Source: Ferdinandcohnia sp036965045 (GTDB lineage: Bacteria; Bacillota; Bacilli; Bacillales; Bacillaceae_L). From it: 64,000 nucleotides of DNA. Numbering within the stretch: the stretch's first letter is position 1; each line of letters opens with the position of its first letter. The translations under genes were made by a program, and so were the position numbers. The notes beneath the pieces were generated by a model, which saw only the letters and a program-made list of their open reading frames with translations, was not told where the DNA came from and did not search any database. The DNA lies in NCBI RefSeq assembly GCF_036965045.1, contig NZ_JBALOV010000032.1, forward strand, positions 62,001-126,000. The letters are read 5' to 3'. Shown here one piece after another: positions 50,709 through 60,492 of this stretch.

Positions 50709-52594
50709 ATGTTTGACAAAGTAAACGATGGCATACAACAGCTGATTGGCACCATTCGGAAGGACCAATCATCCAATGGAGCTTGGAAATATCCCTTTGA
50801 AACAGGAATATCGACTGATTGTTATATGATTATCTTATTAAGAAGCCTTGAAATAAATGATGAGAAATTGATTGAACAATTAACAAAACGAATTTTGAGT
50901 CGACAAGAAGAAAATGGAGCATGGAAACTTTTTTATGACGAAGGAGAAGGAAATATCTCGGCAACAGTGGAGGCATATTATGCATTGCTTTATTCGGGTT
51001 ATATAGAAAAAAGCGACTTGAAAATGAAACTCGCGAGATCCTTTATTGAAAAAAATGGGGGGCTCAAACAAACTCACATCTTAACAAAATTTATGCTTGC
51101 AGTGACAGGTCAGCTAAATGGCCAGCTTTTGTTCCACTGCCTCTTGAACTTATCCTGTTGCCACACTCATTTCCGATTCATTTTTATCGTTTTTCAGTAT
51201 ACGGAAGAGCTAATATTACGCCAATTATGATTCTTGCAGACAAAAAGTATAGTTTAACAACAAAAAAGACTCCTGACTTGTCTGACTTAGATAGTCAGAG
51301 AGACGAAGACGTTTTTCAGTTCCGAGATTCAAATGAATGGCGATCGTTTTATTCAAATATCAAACAGGCTATCAATCGTTTAATCGGATTTCCTTCTTAT
51401 CTTCGCCATCTGGCAACTGAACAAGCAACACAATATATACTTCGCAGGATTGAGCCGGATGGAACATTTCTAGGTTATTTTAGCTCAACATTTCTGATGG
51501 TCTTTTCCTTACTTAGCTTGGGTTATCCAAAAAATCATCCAATTATTATAAATGCTGTAAATGGCTTAAAACGAATGAAAACAGTCATTAACGGTCATGT
51601 TCATATGCAATACACTACTGCCGATGTCTGGAATACATCGCTCCTTAGCTATGCTTTACAGGAAGCAGGTGTTCCGTTAACCGATTCCATGATTAGAAAA
51701 GCAAATCATTATTTGTTAAAGCGCCAACATGTTAAATACGGAGACTGGGTAGTTCAAAATCTTTCCGGTTTTCCTGGTGGTTGGGGCTTTGCAGACATGA
51801 ATACAATTCATCCCGATGTTGATGACACTACCGCTTCCTTGCGTTCAATTGCAAGAATGGTTAAATATGAACCATTATATAGGCAATCGTGGGACAGAGG
51901 GATACAGTGGCTATTGACTATGCAAAACGATGATGGGGGCTGGCCTGCGTTTGAGAAAAATACAGATAGTAAGCTTCTTAGCTTTTTACCAATCGAAAAA
52001 GCAGATTACATTTTGACTGATCCTTCTTCCGCCGATTTAACAGGCCGAGCACTTGAGTATCTTGGTAAATATACGAATCTACAAAATAACCACCCATCTA
52101 TTAAATCAGCCATTGAATGGCTTTTAAAAAATCAAGAAAAAAATGGTTCCTGGTATGGACGGTGGGGAATTTGCTTTATTTATGGTACATGGGGTGCGGT
52201 TACAGGCTTACGTGAGGTTGGTGTTTTACCTACACATACTTCAATAAAAAGAGCTGTCACATGGCTAGAATCGATTCAAAATTCGGATGGAGGCTGGGGA
52301 GAGTCATGTAAAAGTGATAATAAAAATAAATATGTACCTTTGAATGAAAGTACATTAACACATTCTGCGTGGGCGGTGGATGCTCTTATCTCAGCTAGTG
52401 ATAAGACGACGAATACAATTGATAAAGGCATTGAATTTATAATGTCTAATTTAGACCGAAACGATTGGACAACACAATATCCGAAAGGTCAAGGTGCTCC
52501 AGGGGACTTCTATATTCATTATCACAGCTATCGTTATATTTTCCCGCTATTAGCACTCGCACATTACAAAAAGAAATATAGAGAAAAAAGCTAA
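50709..52594 (+). pseudogene. sqhC: Squalene-hopene (sesquarterpene-type) cyclase, frameshifted
   Basis: Terpene cyclase expected to be about 628 residues, split into two frames. The first frame (50709 to about 51117) ends correctly at KFMLAVTGQ; the next frame resumes as WPAFVPLPLELILLPHSFPIHFY. Adding one base near 51114-51117 restores continuity. Downstream parts are intact: catalytic DVDDT (DxDD), repeated QW motifs (QNDDGGWPAF, QNSDGGWGE, KNQEKNGSWYGRWG). ATG 50709 with GGGAGGT. The frameshift may be real inactivation or a sequencing error. Confidence 0.85.
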
Positions 52595-52627
52595 AAGAAC
52601 AGGTTTTTCTGCTCTTTTAGCTTTTCT
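52585..52627. terminator. Bidirectional terminator (sqhC / reverse gene)
   Basis: AAAAGCTAAAAGA-CAG/CTG-TCTTTTAGCTTTT hairpin; contains the stops of both convergent genes. Confidence 0.85.
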
Positions 52628-53402
52628 TAAGTTTTGATGGGTTATTGATTTTGTAGTGAACCGGATCTTCAATGATGAATTCTTCATCGACATCTTTACC
52701 TTTAGCGAGTTTCTTTTTCACAATCTTTCCATCAAATTCAAGGGTATTTCCGGGTTCAAGCTCTAATTTCTTTAATGTCTTGGAATGAGAACACCAAGCT
52801 AATCCTATTTCAATTGGGTCGTCCTGTTGAATAATGACATTTTCAAGTACAACTACTTCATCATTATCTTCGTTAAAATGGTTCCATGTTAGTGCAAATT
52901 GTTTAACTGAAGCGGTAAAGTGAACCTTGTCCGTGGGCAACTCAATTTTTGGTACTTTTTCTTTTTTGGCCTTTTTCTCAGGTTGCTCCTTTTTAACAAC
53001 TAACTTTGATTCAGTTGTTCCTGTTTTCTTAGCCTCAGCCTTAGTAGTTGATTCCTTATTCTTTGACGGAGCTACTGCTGAATCTGAAATAGCAGCTTTC
53101 GCAAAACCTGGTGATTGCATCTCTTTTAGATAGGCAGGGTGAATACAAGTTAAATTGCCATCCTCAAACTCAAGTACAATTGTGTTATGTTCTTGTGTTT
53201 TACCGTATACCTCATAGCCTTTTATCTTAACGATTCGTTGATGCGTTCTTTCTTTATACCAATACTCTTTTTTAACTGATAAGCCCCATTCACGAATCTT
53301 TTCTTCATAGTGTGCTTCGTCTATAAATGTTTCGTAGTCCCCTTTTGGAGGAAGGTACACAGTTCCCAAAGAATCTTCTACATGAGGCAATTTGTTCGCC
53401 AT
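52617..53402 (-). CDS. Hypothetical two-domain protein with Lys/Ala/Glu-rich linker
   Basis: 261 residues, not recognised. Residues 1-105 form a soluble domain with aromatic/basic patches (HQRIVKIKGYEVYGKTQEHNTIVLEFEDG); 106-155 is a low-complexity linker (KNKESTTKAEAKKTGTTE; KKEQPEKKAKKEK); 156-261 is a beta-rich domain (VVVLENVIIQQDDPIEIGLAWCSHSKTLKKLELEPGNTLEFDGKIV) that looks OB-like. No signal or membrane segment. Start ATG 53402 preceded by AAAGGATG at long spacing. Confidence 0.65.
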   Translation of the reverse strand: MANKLPHVEDSLGTVYLPPKGDYETFIDEAHYEEKIREWGLSVKKEYWYKERTHQRIVKIKGYEVYGKTQEHNTIVLEFEDGNLTCIHPAYLKEMQSPGFAKAAISDSAVAPSKNKESTTKAEAKKTGTTESKLVVKKEQPEKKAKKEKVPKIELPTDKVHFTASVKQFALTWNHFNEDNDEVVVLENVIIQQDDPIEIGLAWCSHSKTLKKLELEPGNTLEFDGKIVKKKLAKGKDVDEEFIIEDPVHYKINNPSKLKKS

Positions 53403-53537
53403 GTATGAACAACATCCTTTCATTTTTTACAAATTTATGTAATTAATATAAAATAAAATGAAACATATCTATTTCATATCATATATTTCTTTTTTACATA
53501 TTTAAAGGGTTTAAATTTTTTTCAAAGGAGAATTGCT

Positions 53538-55328
53538 ATGACAACTACGTATACGTCTCGAAATGAAGTACCTGAACAAGAGAAATGGAACTTAGATGAT
53601 CTCTATGCGGACCTACGTAAATGGGAGGAAGATTATCAGCTTATTGAAAAAATGGGGGAGGACCTCGGAGAATTTGATGGAAATATCCATGATGGACATT
53701 CATTATGTGAGTATTTAACATTAAGTGAAAAAATGTCTTTCCACTTTAACAAGCTCTATGCCTATGCAATGTTAAAGGTAGATGAAGACACCCGAGTAAC
53801 GAATTCACAATCTTATTTGGACCGCGCTAAACAGCTTAGTGTGAAGGTAAGCTCAGCGAATTCTTTTTTTATGCCATTTCTTTTAAGCTTAGATGAAGAA
53901 ACCTTGAAACAGTACATTTCTGAAGAAGAAGGGCTTGAGTATTTTGAAAAAGAACTGCTGGAATCCTTCCGTTACAAGCCACATGTATTAAATAAAGACC
54001 AAGAAGAAATTCTATCGCGATTAGGTGAGGCACTCTCCGCACCAAGTACGACGTATGGAATGATAAATAATGCCGATATTCGCTTTGGCAAGGTCACGAA
54101 GGATAATGATGAAAAGGTTGAATTAACGAGAGGAATGTATGCAAAGTTAATTGAGGATGAAGACCGTGATAAGCGAAGAGAAGCTTATAAGGCCTATTAT
54201 GAGCCATATGTACACTTGAAAAATTCAATCGCCTCCACATTGTCAGCATCAATTAAAAATAATGTCACAATCTCAAAGTTAAGGCATTATCCATCCGCAC
54301 TTGAAAAAGCTTTATTTGGCGATAATGTTCCAAAAGACGTCTATGAAAATCTAATCGAAACCACAAAGAATAATATCGGAGCCATGTACAAATACGTGAA
54401 GCTGCGCAAGGAAAAATTAGGCTTAGATGAGCTTCGCCAATACGATTTAAGTGTGCCACTTGTTAGTGGGGCAAAGAAGGACATCTCCTACGAAGAAGCA
54501 TTCGAAACCATGTGTAGGGCACTTGCTCCATTAGGCGATGATTATATCAATACACTTAAGGAGTTTAGAAAATCCCGATATTTCGATGTAAGGGAGACGC
54601 CTGGAAAGCGTTCAGGAGCTTATAATTTAGGTGTGTATGGAGTGCATCCGTATATCCTTTTAAATCATCAGGATGACCTGGATAGTTTATTTACGCTGGT
54701 TCATGAATGCGGTCACGGGGTTCATAGTAAATTAAGCTCCGAGCACCAACCGCAAATTACGGCTCGTTATAGTATATTTGTTGCAGAGGTCGCTTCAACC
54801 GTCAACGAAGTGCTTTTAATAAACTATCTATTGAATACAGAAGAAAATGCGGAGGTCAAGAAATTCCTCATCAATCATTTTATTGATAAATTTAAAGGAA
54901 CTTTATTTACTCAGGTTATGTTTGCGGAGTTTGAGAAGAAGACCCATGAAATGGCTGAACAAGGGCTACCATTAAATGTAGAATCATTTAGCGAAGTCTA
55001 TGAAGGATTGTTTAGAGAATACCATGGTGAAGAACTTGTGTTTGATGACGAAGTCAAATATGGTTGGGCACGAATCCCCCATTTTTACCGTCCGTTTTAT
55101 GTGTATAAGTATGCAACAGGATTTGCTTCAGCGATTCATATCGCAACAAAGATTCTAGAAGGGGACGAAACGACGTTGCGTTCTTATCTCGAGTTCTTAA
55201 AGAGCGGCAGTTCTGACTACCCGCTCGAATTGTTGAAAAAGACTGGAGTAGACTTAACAACCCCATATCCAATTGAAAATTCACTAAAGAAATTTAATGA
55301 ATTAGTAGAAGAATTTTCAAAGCTGTAA
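53538..55328 (+). CDS. pepF: Oligoendopeptidase F
   Basis: M3-family zinc metallopeptidase of 596 residues, cytosolic, cleaving oligopeptides of about 7-17 residues. Zinc site His389-Glu390-xx-His393 in LVHECGHGVHSKL; the third ligand Glu lies about 25 residues later in FVAEVASTVNEVLL. AAAGGAGAA before ATG, terminator follows. Confidence 0.96.
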   Translation: MTTTYTSRNEVPEQEKWNLDDLYADLRKWEEDYQLIEKMGEDLGEFDGNIHDGHSLCEYLTLSEKMSFHFNKLYAYAMLKVDEDTRVTNSQSYLDRAKQLSVKVSSANSFFMPFLLSLDEETLKQYISEEEGLEYFEKELLESFRYKPHVLNKDQEEILSRLGEALSAPSTTYGMINNADIRFGKVTKDNDEKVELTRGMYAKLIEDEDRDKRREAYKAYYEPYVHLKNSIASTLSASIKNNVTISKLRHYPSALEKALFGDNVPKDVYENLIETTKNNIGAMYKYVKLRKEKLGLDELRQYDLSVPLVSGAKKDISYEEAFETMCRALAPLGDDYINTLKEFRKSRYFDVRETPGKRSGAYNLGVYGVHPYILLNHQDDLDSLFTLVHECGHGVHSKLSSEHQPQITARYSIFVAEVASTVNEVLLINYLLNTEENAEVKKFLINHFIDKFKGTLFTQVMFAEFEKKTHEMAEQGLPLNVESFSEVYEGLFREYHGEELVFDDEVKYGWARIPHFYRPFYVYKYATGFASAIHIATKILEGDETTLRSYLEFLKSGSSDYPLELLKKTGVDLTTPYPIENSLKKFNELVEEFSKL

Positions 55329-55334
55329 AAAGGG

Positions 55335-55363
55335 TAGCCTTCCAACATGGGAAGGCTATTTTT
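55335..55363 (+). terminator. Terminator after pepF
   Basis: TAGCCTTCC/GGAAGGCTA perfect stem with TTTTT. Confidence 0.9.
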
Positions 55364-56751
55364 CATTCCTTAGGATGAACCATTTCTTTTGGATTTACGT
55401 ATTTGTCAAATTGTTCTTCTGTTAAAATTCCTAGCTGTACGGCAGCTTCCTTTAAAGAGGTATTGTGTTTATGAGCATGCTTTGCAATTGACGCAGCCTT
55501 TTCATACCCAATATAAGGATTTAGAGCTGTTACGAGCATTAAAGAATCTTGAAGGTTATTAGCGATAATCGTTTCGTTTGCTTTTATACCAACTGCACAG
55601 TTTTTATTAAAAGATTCCATTGAATCCGCTAAAAGCCGAACCGTTTGAAGAAAATTATAGATAATCACCGGTTTAAAAACGTTAAGCTGAAAATTCCCTT
55701 GGCTTGCAGCAATTCCTATTGTGGCATCATTTCCCATCACCTGCACAGCAACCATTGTAAAAGCTTCACTTTGAGTGGGGTTTACTTTTCCAGGCATAAT
55801 GGAGCTTCCAGGTTCATTCTCAGGTATTATTAGTTCTCCAATCCCACAGCGTGGGCCACTCGCAAGCCATCTAACATCATTTGCAATTTTCATTAAATCG
55901 GCTGCCAATCCTTTTAAAGCTCCATGTGCATACACGATCTCATCATGACTAGTGAGAGCATGAAATTTATTTTCAGAAGTGAAGAAAGAGAGCTTTGTGT
56001 ATTCTGAAATTTCCTTTGCGACATTTTGACCAAACTTCGGATGAGCATTTATCCCAGTACCCACAGCTGTGCCACCAATCGCAAGCGCAAGCATTTTTTC
56101 AGTCGATTCCATGATCATCTCCTTGGATCGCTTTAACATATGAACCCAGCCGCTAACTTCTTGTCCAAGTGTTAAAGGAGTAGCATCTTGAAGATGAGTT
56201 CTTCCAATTTTTACAATGTTTGCGAATTCTTTTTCCTTTTCTTGCAATGTGGCTTGTAATGTATTAATCGCTGGTTTAAGCCGTTCATATACTGCTTTCA
56301 CGCCTGCAATATGCATCGCAGTTGGAAAAGTGTCATTTGAACTTTGACTCATGTTGACATCATCATTCGGATGGACTTTCTCGTTGATTCCATTATCCTT
56401 TAACCACTGGTTGGCACGATTTGCCACAACCTCATTTACATTCATATTACTTTGCGTCCCGCTACCAGTTTGCCAGACAACAAGCGGAAAATGCTCAAAA
56501 AGGCGACCAGATAAAATTTCGTCACAAGCATTGGTGATGGCTGTGGTTTTATTTGCACTTAGCTTACCAAGTTTTTCATTTGTAATGGCTGCACTTCTTT
56601 TTAATATTGCAAAGGCTTCAATTACCTCATGTGGCATTTTTTCCGTTCCAATTCGAAAATTCTCTTTACTTCGTTGGGTTTGGGCAGCCCAGTAGGCGTC
56701 AGCGGGAACTTTTATCTCACCCATCGTGTCTCTTTCAATTCTATAATTCAA
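55363..56751 (-). CDS. fumC: Class II fumarate hydratase
   Basis: Iron-independent fumarase of the TCA cycle, 462 residues. Signature GSSIMPGKVNPTQSE, plus GSGTQSNMNVNEVVANRA, HPNDDVNMSQSSNDTFPTAMH and GRTHLQDATPLTLGQE. Closely resembles B. subtilis CitG/FumC. Start TTG 56751 with AGGAG at 8 bases gives MNYRIERDTMG, matching homologues; GTG 56760 is too close to the site. Confidence 0.96.
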   Translation of the reverse strand: MNYRIERDTMGEIKVPADAYWAAQTQRSKENFRIGTEKMPHEVIEAFAILKRSAAITNEKLGKLSANKTTAITNACDEILSGRLFEHFPLVVWQTGSGTQSNMNVNEVVANRANQWLKDNGINEKVHPNDDVNMSQSSNDTFPTAMHIAGVKAVYERLKPAINTLQATLQEKEKEFANIVKIGRTHLQDATPLTLGQEVSGWVHMLKRSKEMIMESTEKMLALAIGGTAVGTGINAHPKFGQNVAKEISEYTKLSFFTSENKFHALTSHDEIVYAHGALKGLAADLMKIANDVRWLASGPRCGIGELIIPENEPGSSIMPGKVNPTQSEAFTMVAVQVMGNDATIGIAASQGNFQLNVFKPVIIYNFLQTVRLLADSMESFNKNCAVGIKANETIIANNLQDSLMLVTALNPYIGYEKAASIAKHAHKHNTSLKEAAVQLGILTEEQFDKYVNPKEMVHPKE

Positions 56752-56899
56752 GTGGATCACTCCTCATTAACTTCTTTATATAACGTACCAAATATTCCCT
56801 TGTTTTATGTCTTTGAAATCAATATGTATTTCAACAACATTGGCCAAAAAAGTGATAGAATTTATATTGGATTTTTAAGTTAAGAGGAGGTGGGCTAAT

Positions 56900-59095
56900 G
56901 TGATTAACAGGGAAAGCTTTTTTAAGCGAAAACAAGAGCAGCTTGGTGTACAGCTTAGTGACGTTCAGAAAAAAGCCGTTCTCCATACGAGGGGACCTTT
57001 ACTTTTATTAGCGTCTCCAGGTTCAGGAAAGACCACCACAACGATTATGCGAATTGGATATTTAATTGAAGAACAAGGGATAGAGCCCTCACGCATAAAG
57101 GCTGTGACCTTTAGTCGTGCATCTGCAGCTGATATGAAAGACAGGTTCTCTCGCTTTTTTCCAGATTACCCTGTCGATTCAGTCGATTTTTCAACCATTC
57201 ATAGCCTTGCATTTCAAGTGGTACGTGACTACTTATATAAACAAAAAGTCACCTACCAATTAATTGAAGGAAGCCAAAATGGTCCCAATAAAAAAATGCT
57301 ATTACGGAAAATTTTCAAATTGATGAATGGTGAGAATATCACGGAAGAGCAGCTTGAGGAGTTAACAACCTATATAAGTTTTATTAAAAATAAGCTTCTT
57401 CCACGGGAAGAGTGGGACAAAATTGAATGTGACATTCCGTTTGTACAAGCCATTTTTGAGGAATATGAAAAAGTAAAGTACGCAAATCCAAGTAATCTCC
57501 TATTGGATTATGACGATATGCTCACCATTGCAAATGATGCATTTATCCGCGATGAAATGATCTTACGAAAATATCAAAACCGCTATGATTATATCCTGAC
57601 AGATGAAAGCCAAGACACATCACTTGTGCAGCATGAAATAATCGAAAAGCTAGTAAAGCCTCATCAAAATCTATATGTTGTGGCTGATGATGATCAGTCA
57701 ATATATTCTTGGCGAGGCGCAGAGCCAAAGTATTTGCTAGATTTTAAAAAAGTTTACCCGAATGCTGTTATCCTAAAAATGGAGCAGAACTTTCGCTCGT
57801 CCAAGGATATTGTCAACGTTGCCAATCGATTCATTAAACGGAACAAAGACCGCTATACCAAAAACATGTTCACCAATAATCCCGAACATAAACCAATTTC
57901 TATCACTCAATTTGAGGATTATCGTATCCAAGCAAAGTATCTTGTCCAAGAAATTAAGTTGGCAGAAAAGAAAAATGATATTGCGATATTATATCGGAAC
58001 AACTCATCATCAATTATGCTTATTAATGAACTGGATCGGAATCAAATACCTTTTTATATAAAGGATTCTGATAATCGCTTTTTCTCCCATTGGATTGTAA
58101 CTGACATATTGAATTTTATGAGGATGACTTTTACAGATAAACGAGTCGATATCTTTCAGCGAATTTACACAAAATGTGGGTTTTATTTATCCAAGGAACA
58201 AATGTTCGAACTCGTAAAAAAGCAACCCGGCGAATCCATTTTTGAACGGCTACTACAAAATAAGGGAATAAAAGACTATCAAGTAAAGCAAATTCTAGCA
58301 TGCCAGAAAACCTTTCAACAAATGAAGGGGGTCAAGCCACTAAAAGCAATTAAATTGATTCGAAATGAGCTTGGCTATGATCATACACTTAAGGAAATGA
58401 GCAAAAAGCTCGGTTTTAAAATGGATTATTTGTTAACCGTTCTTCAAACACTTGAGGAAATTGCAGATACACTTGAAACAATGGAACAATTTGCTGATAG
58501 ATTAAACCATCTAGAAAATCTGTTGAAAGTATCAAAATTAAATAAAAATAAGGATGCTGTCACTCTTACTACTTTTCATAGTTCAAAGGGGCTTGAATTC
58601 AAAAAGGTTTTTATGATTGACTTGATCGAAGGTGTGATTCCTTCGCATGACGAAATTAATAAATATAAAGATGGCGAGCGCAATCTAATGGAAGAAGCGG
58701 TCAGACTTTTTTATGTTGGGATGACACGTGCTGAACAGGAACTTGAACTCTTGTCTTATAAAAAACAAAATGGAAGAGACGTTACTCAGTCACGATTTGT
58801 GGCCAATGTGAAGAATATCATTTCACCTCCGGTTAGGGTTCACGTGGCAGAACCAATGAAAAAGCAAGTTCGTGAAAAGTCGGTTCTCCCATATAATCCG
58901 AATGCAATTAAGAGGGCGGATGAAATTCAAAAGGGAATGGTCGTAAAGCATCGCGTGTTTGGACACGGAACAATTGTTTCGATCACGGATGAAAAAATCG
59001 ACATTCAATTTCAAAAAGAGTTGAAAGCCTTACTGCTTGAAACCTGCTTAGAGATGGGGCTATTAGAGTCTGCCGATGGGGTTCAGGTAAAATAA
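56900..59095 (+). CDS. UvrD/PcrA-like superfamily 1 DNA helicase
   Basis: 731 residues. Walker A ASPGSGKTTTT (38-48), motif II YILTDESQDTS, motif III ADDDQSIYSWRGA, motif IV EQNFRSSKDIV, motif V TTFHSSKGLEFKKVFM and motif VI VRLFYVGMTRAEQEL. Ends with a PcrA-type C-terminal tail (HRVFGHGTIVSITDEKIDIQF). More divergent and with a different accessory 2A/2B region than PcrA; similar to B. subtilis YjcD. GTG start with GAGGAGG 9 bases upstream. Confidence 0.9.
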   Translation: MINRESFFKRKQEQLGVQLSDVQKKAVLHTRGPLLLLASPGSGKTTTTIMRIGYLIEEQGIEPSRIKAVTFSRASAADMKDRFSRFFPDYPVDSVDFSTIHSLAFQVVRDYLYKQKVTYQLIEGSQNGPNKKMLLRKIFKLMNGENITEEQLEELTTYISFIKNKLLPREEWDKIECDIPFVQAIFEEYEKVKYANPSNLLLDYDDMLTIANDAFIRDEMILRKYQNRYDYILTDESQDTSLVQHEIIEKLVKPHQNLYVVADDDQSIYSWRGAEPKYLLDFKKVYPNAVILKMEQNFRSSKDIVNVANRFIKRNKDRYTKNMFTNNPEHKPISITQFEDYRIQAKYLVQEIKLAEKKNDIAILYRNNSSSIMLINELDRNQIPFYIKDSDNRFFSHWIVTDILNFMRMTFTDKRVDIFQRIYTKCGFYLSKEQMFELVKKQPGESIFERLLQNKGIKDYQVKQILACQKTFQQMKGVKPLKAIKLIRNELGYDHTLKEMSKKLGFKMDYLLTVLQTLEEIADTLETMEQFADRLNHLENLLKVSKLNKNKDAVTLTTFHSSKGLEFKKVFMIDLIEGVIPSHDEINKYKDGERNLMEEAVRLFYVGMTRAEQELELLSYKKQNGRDVTQSRFVANVKNIISPPVRVHVAEPMKKQVREKSVLPYNPNAIKRADEIQKGMVVKHRVFGHGTIVSITDEKIDIQFQKELKALLLETCLEMGLLESADGVQVK

Positions 59096-59127
59096 CATAG
59101 AGAAAAGGAATGGTCCAGTGCCTTTCC

Positions 59128-59448
59128 TTATTTTTCACTTTCTGCTTTTTCAGTTGTTTCTACATCCTTTTTCTCTTTTGATGTGTCTTGATTCTTAGCT
59201 GTTTTAAGCTGCTCAACCTCTTTCTCCAGCTTTTTGATTTGTCTTTGCTGCTTGTATTGGCGAAGAATACCAAACATACCTACAATCAGACCACCAAGTA
59301 GCGCAGAACCCAAAATGATTAAAATAAGAGGAATTTCTGTATAACCAAATACAAAATTAACTTGTACAGAATCGACATTTACAACCGCAAAAATTGCAAT
59401 AATAAGTGCAAAGATTAAACCTAAAATTAAATTCCATTGAAATCTCAA
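59128..59448 (-). CDS. LapA-domain (DUF1049) membrane protein
   Basis: 106 residues: two spans (about 7-27 and 41-63) with the LapA pattern FAVVNVDSVQVNFVFGYTEIPLILIILGSALLGGLIVGMF, then a cytoplasmic coiled coil (QRQIKKLEKEVEQLKTAKN) and acidic/basic tail. E. coli LapA/LapB proteins act in lipopolysaccharide assembly; in Gram-positives the role is unknown. TTG start with AAGGAG upstream. Confidence 0.85.
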   Translation of the reverse strand: MRFQWNLILGLIFALIIAIFAVVNVDSVQVNFVFGYTEIPLILIILGSALLGGLIVGMFGILRQYKQQRQIKKLEKEVEQLKTAKNQDTSKEKKDVETTEKAESEK

Positions 59449-59589
59449 TCGTTACAACTCCTTTATTCTTCATCTTTATATCTTACCCCATTTTAGGATT
59501 ACTTTTTTCTACAGCATACCAAATATTCGAAATCTGTGTAGTAACTATTATATAATGAATGTATTCCAAAGACAGTTGGAGTTGAAAGT

Positions 59590-60192
59590 ATGAGTACGTT
59601 ATTTCCTACACTATACGATTTTTTTATGAAACCACTCGAAAAGAGAAAATTTATCTCCATTCGTCGACAATTGCTCAATAAGGCAACCGGACATGTACTT
59701 GAACTTGGTTCAGGAACTGGTGTGAATTTCCCGTTATACCGAGATGTCCAAAGGGTAACGGCAATCGAACCTAATCCCCATATGACGGACAGAGCTAATG
59801 AGAATAAAGCAAAAGGGACAGTTCCAATTGAAATCGTTCAAGCGGGTGCAGAAAAAATACCTTTTGAAGATAACACATACGACACTGTCGTCGCCACGCT
59901 TGTTTTTTGCACAATTCCTGATGCCGAGAAGGCCATACAAGAGATAAAAAGAGTTTGTAAGCCCAATGGAACCATTCTTATGTTTGAACATGTAAAAATG
60001 AGGAATCCTTTTTTATCAAGGCTACAGGATTGGCTAACACCTGCATGGAAAAGAGTTTGTGATGGATGCTGCTTAAATAGGGAGACTGAAAAACTGGTTA
60101 AGCATAACGGTCTAAAAATCATCGAAAGACAAGATTTATACAATGGACTATTCATTGTGATGGAAATTAATAATATCAAAGAGGAGTGCTGA
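59590..60192 (+). CDS. Class I SAM-dependent methyltransferase
   Basis: 200 residues. Motif I VLELGSGTGVN (36-46), acidic motif AIEPNPHM, motif for post-I AGAEKIPFEDNTYDTVVATLVFCTI and RVCKPNGTILMFEHV. Methyltransf_11 type; resembles phospholipid/ubiquinone-type or METTL7-like enzymes. Substrate unknown. GGAG before ATG; next gene follows after 3 bases. Confidence 0.88.
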   Translation: MSTLFPTLYDFFMKPLEKRKFISIRRQLLNKATGHVLELGSGTGVNFPLYRDVQRVTAIEPNPHMTDRANENKAKGTVPIEIVQAGAEKIPFEDNTYDTVVATLVFCTIPDAEKAIQEIKRVCKPNGTILMFEHVKMRNPFLSRLQDWLTPAWKRVCDGCCLNRETEKLVKHNGLKIIERQDLYNGLFIVMEINNIKEEC

Positions 60193-60195
60193 TTT

Positions 60196-60480
60196 TTGGG
60201 TATTGAAATCTATTTAAACGATTACAAATTAAATGTAACGGGTTACCATGAAGAACTTAAGAATAATCTATTGTTAGTGAAAGTTGATTTTAAAGTAACG
60301 AGTGAAGATTATCATGATGTTACAACGCTTTTATATCAAGGTAACTTTAAGTTAAAAGTACCCGAGAAAAATAGAGACTGTAAAGTTACGATTCAGGAAT
60401 ACTCAACCTCTATTACGAATCTTTATGAAAAAGAGCAGGTAGGGGACTTCACACTCACACTTCGTGAAATTAGAGAATAG
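60196..60480 (+). CDS. DUF3219-family protein (YkvR-like)
   Basis: 94 residues, beta-rich, no membrane segment: IYLNDYKLNVTGYHEELKNN...VDFKVTSEDYHDVTTLLYQGNFKLKVPEKN. Resembles B. subtilis YkvR (DUF3219). TTG start after GAGGAG. Sits between the methyltransferase (3-base gap) and the luciferase-like gene (12-base gap), so the three form an operon. Confidence 0.78.
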   Translation: MGIEIYLNDYKLNVTGYHEELKNNLLLVKVDFKVTSEDYHDVTTLLYQGNFKLKVPEKNRDCKVTIQEYSTSITNLYEKEQVGDFTLTLREIRE

Positions 60481-60492
60481 GTGGGAGTATGG

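Noticed and set aside
51158..52594. Independent gene starting at an internal ATG or GTG
   Set aside because: The product is the C-terminal part of the squalene-hopene cyclase; the upstream residues continue in frame with the family and only a single-base shift separates the two halves.
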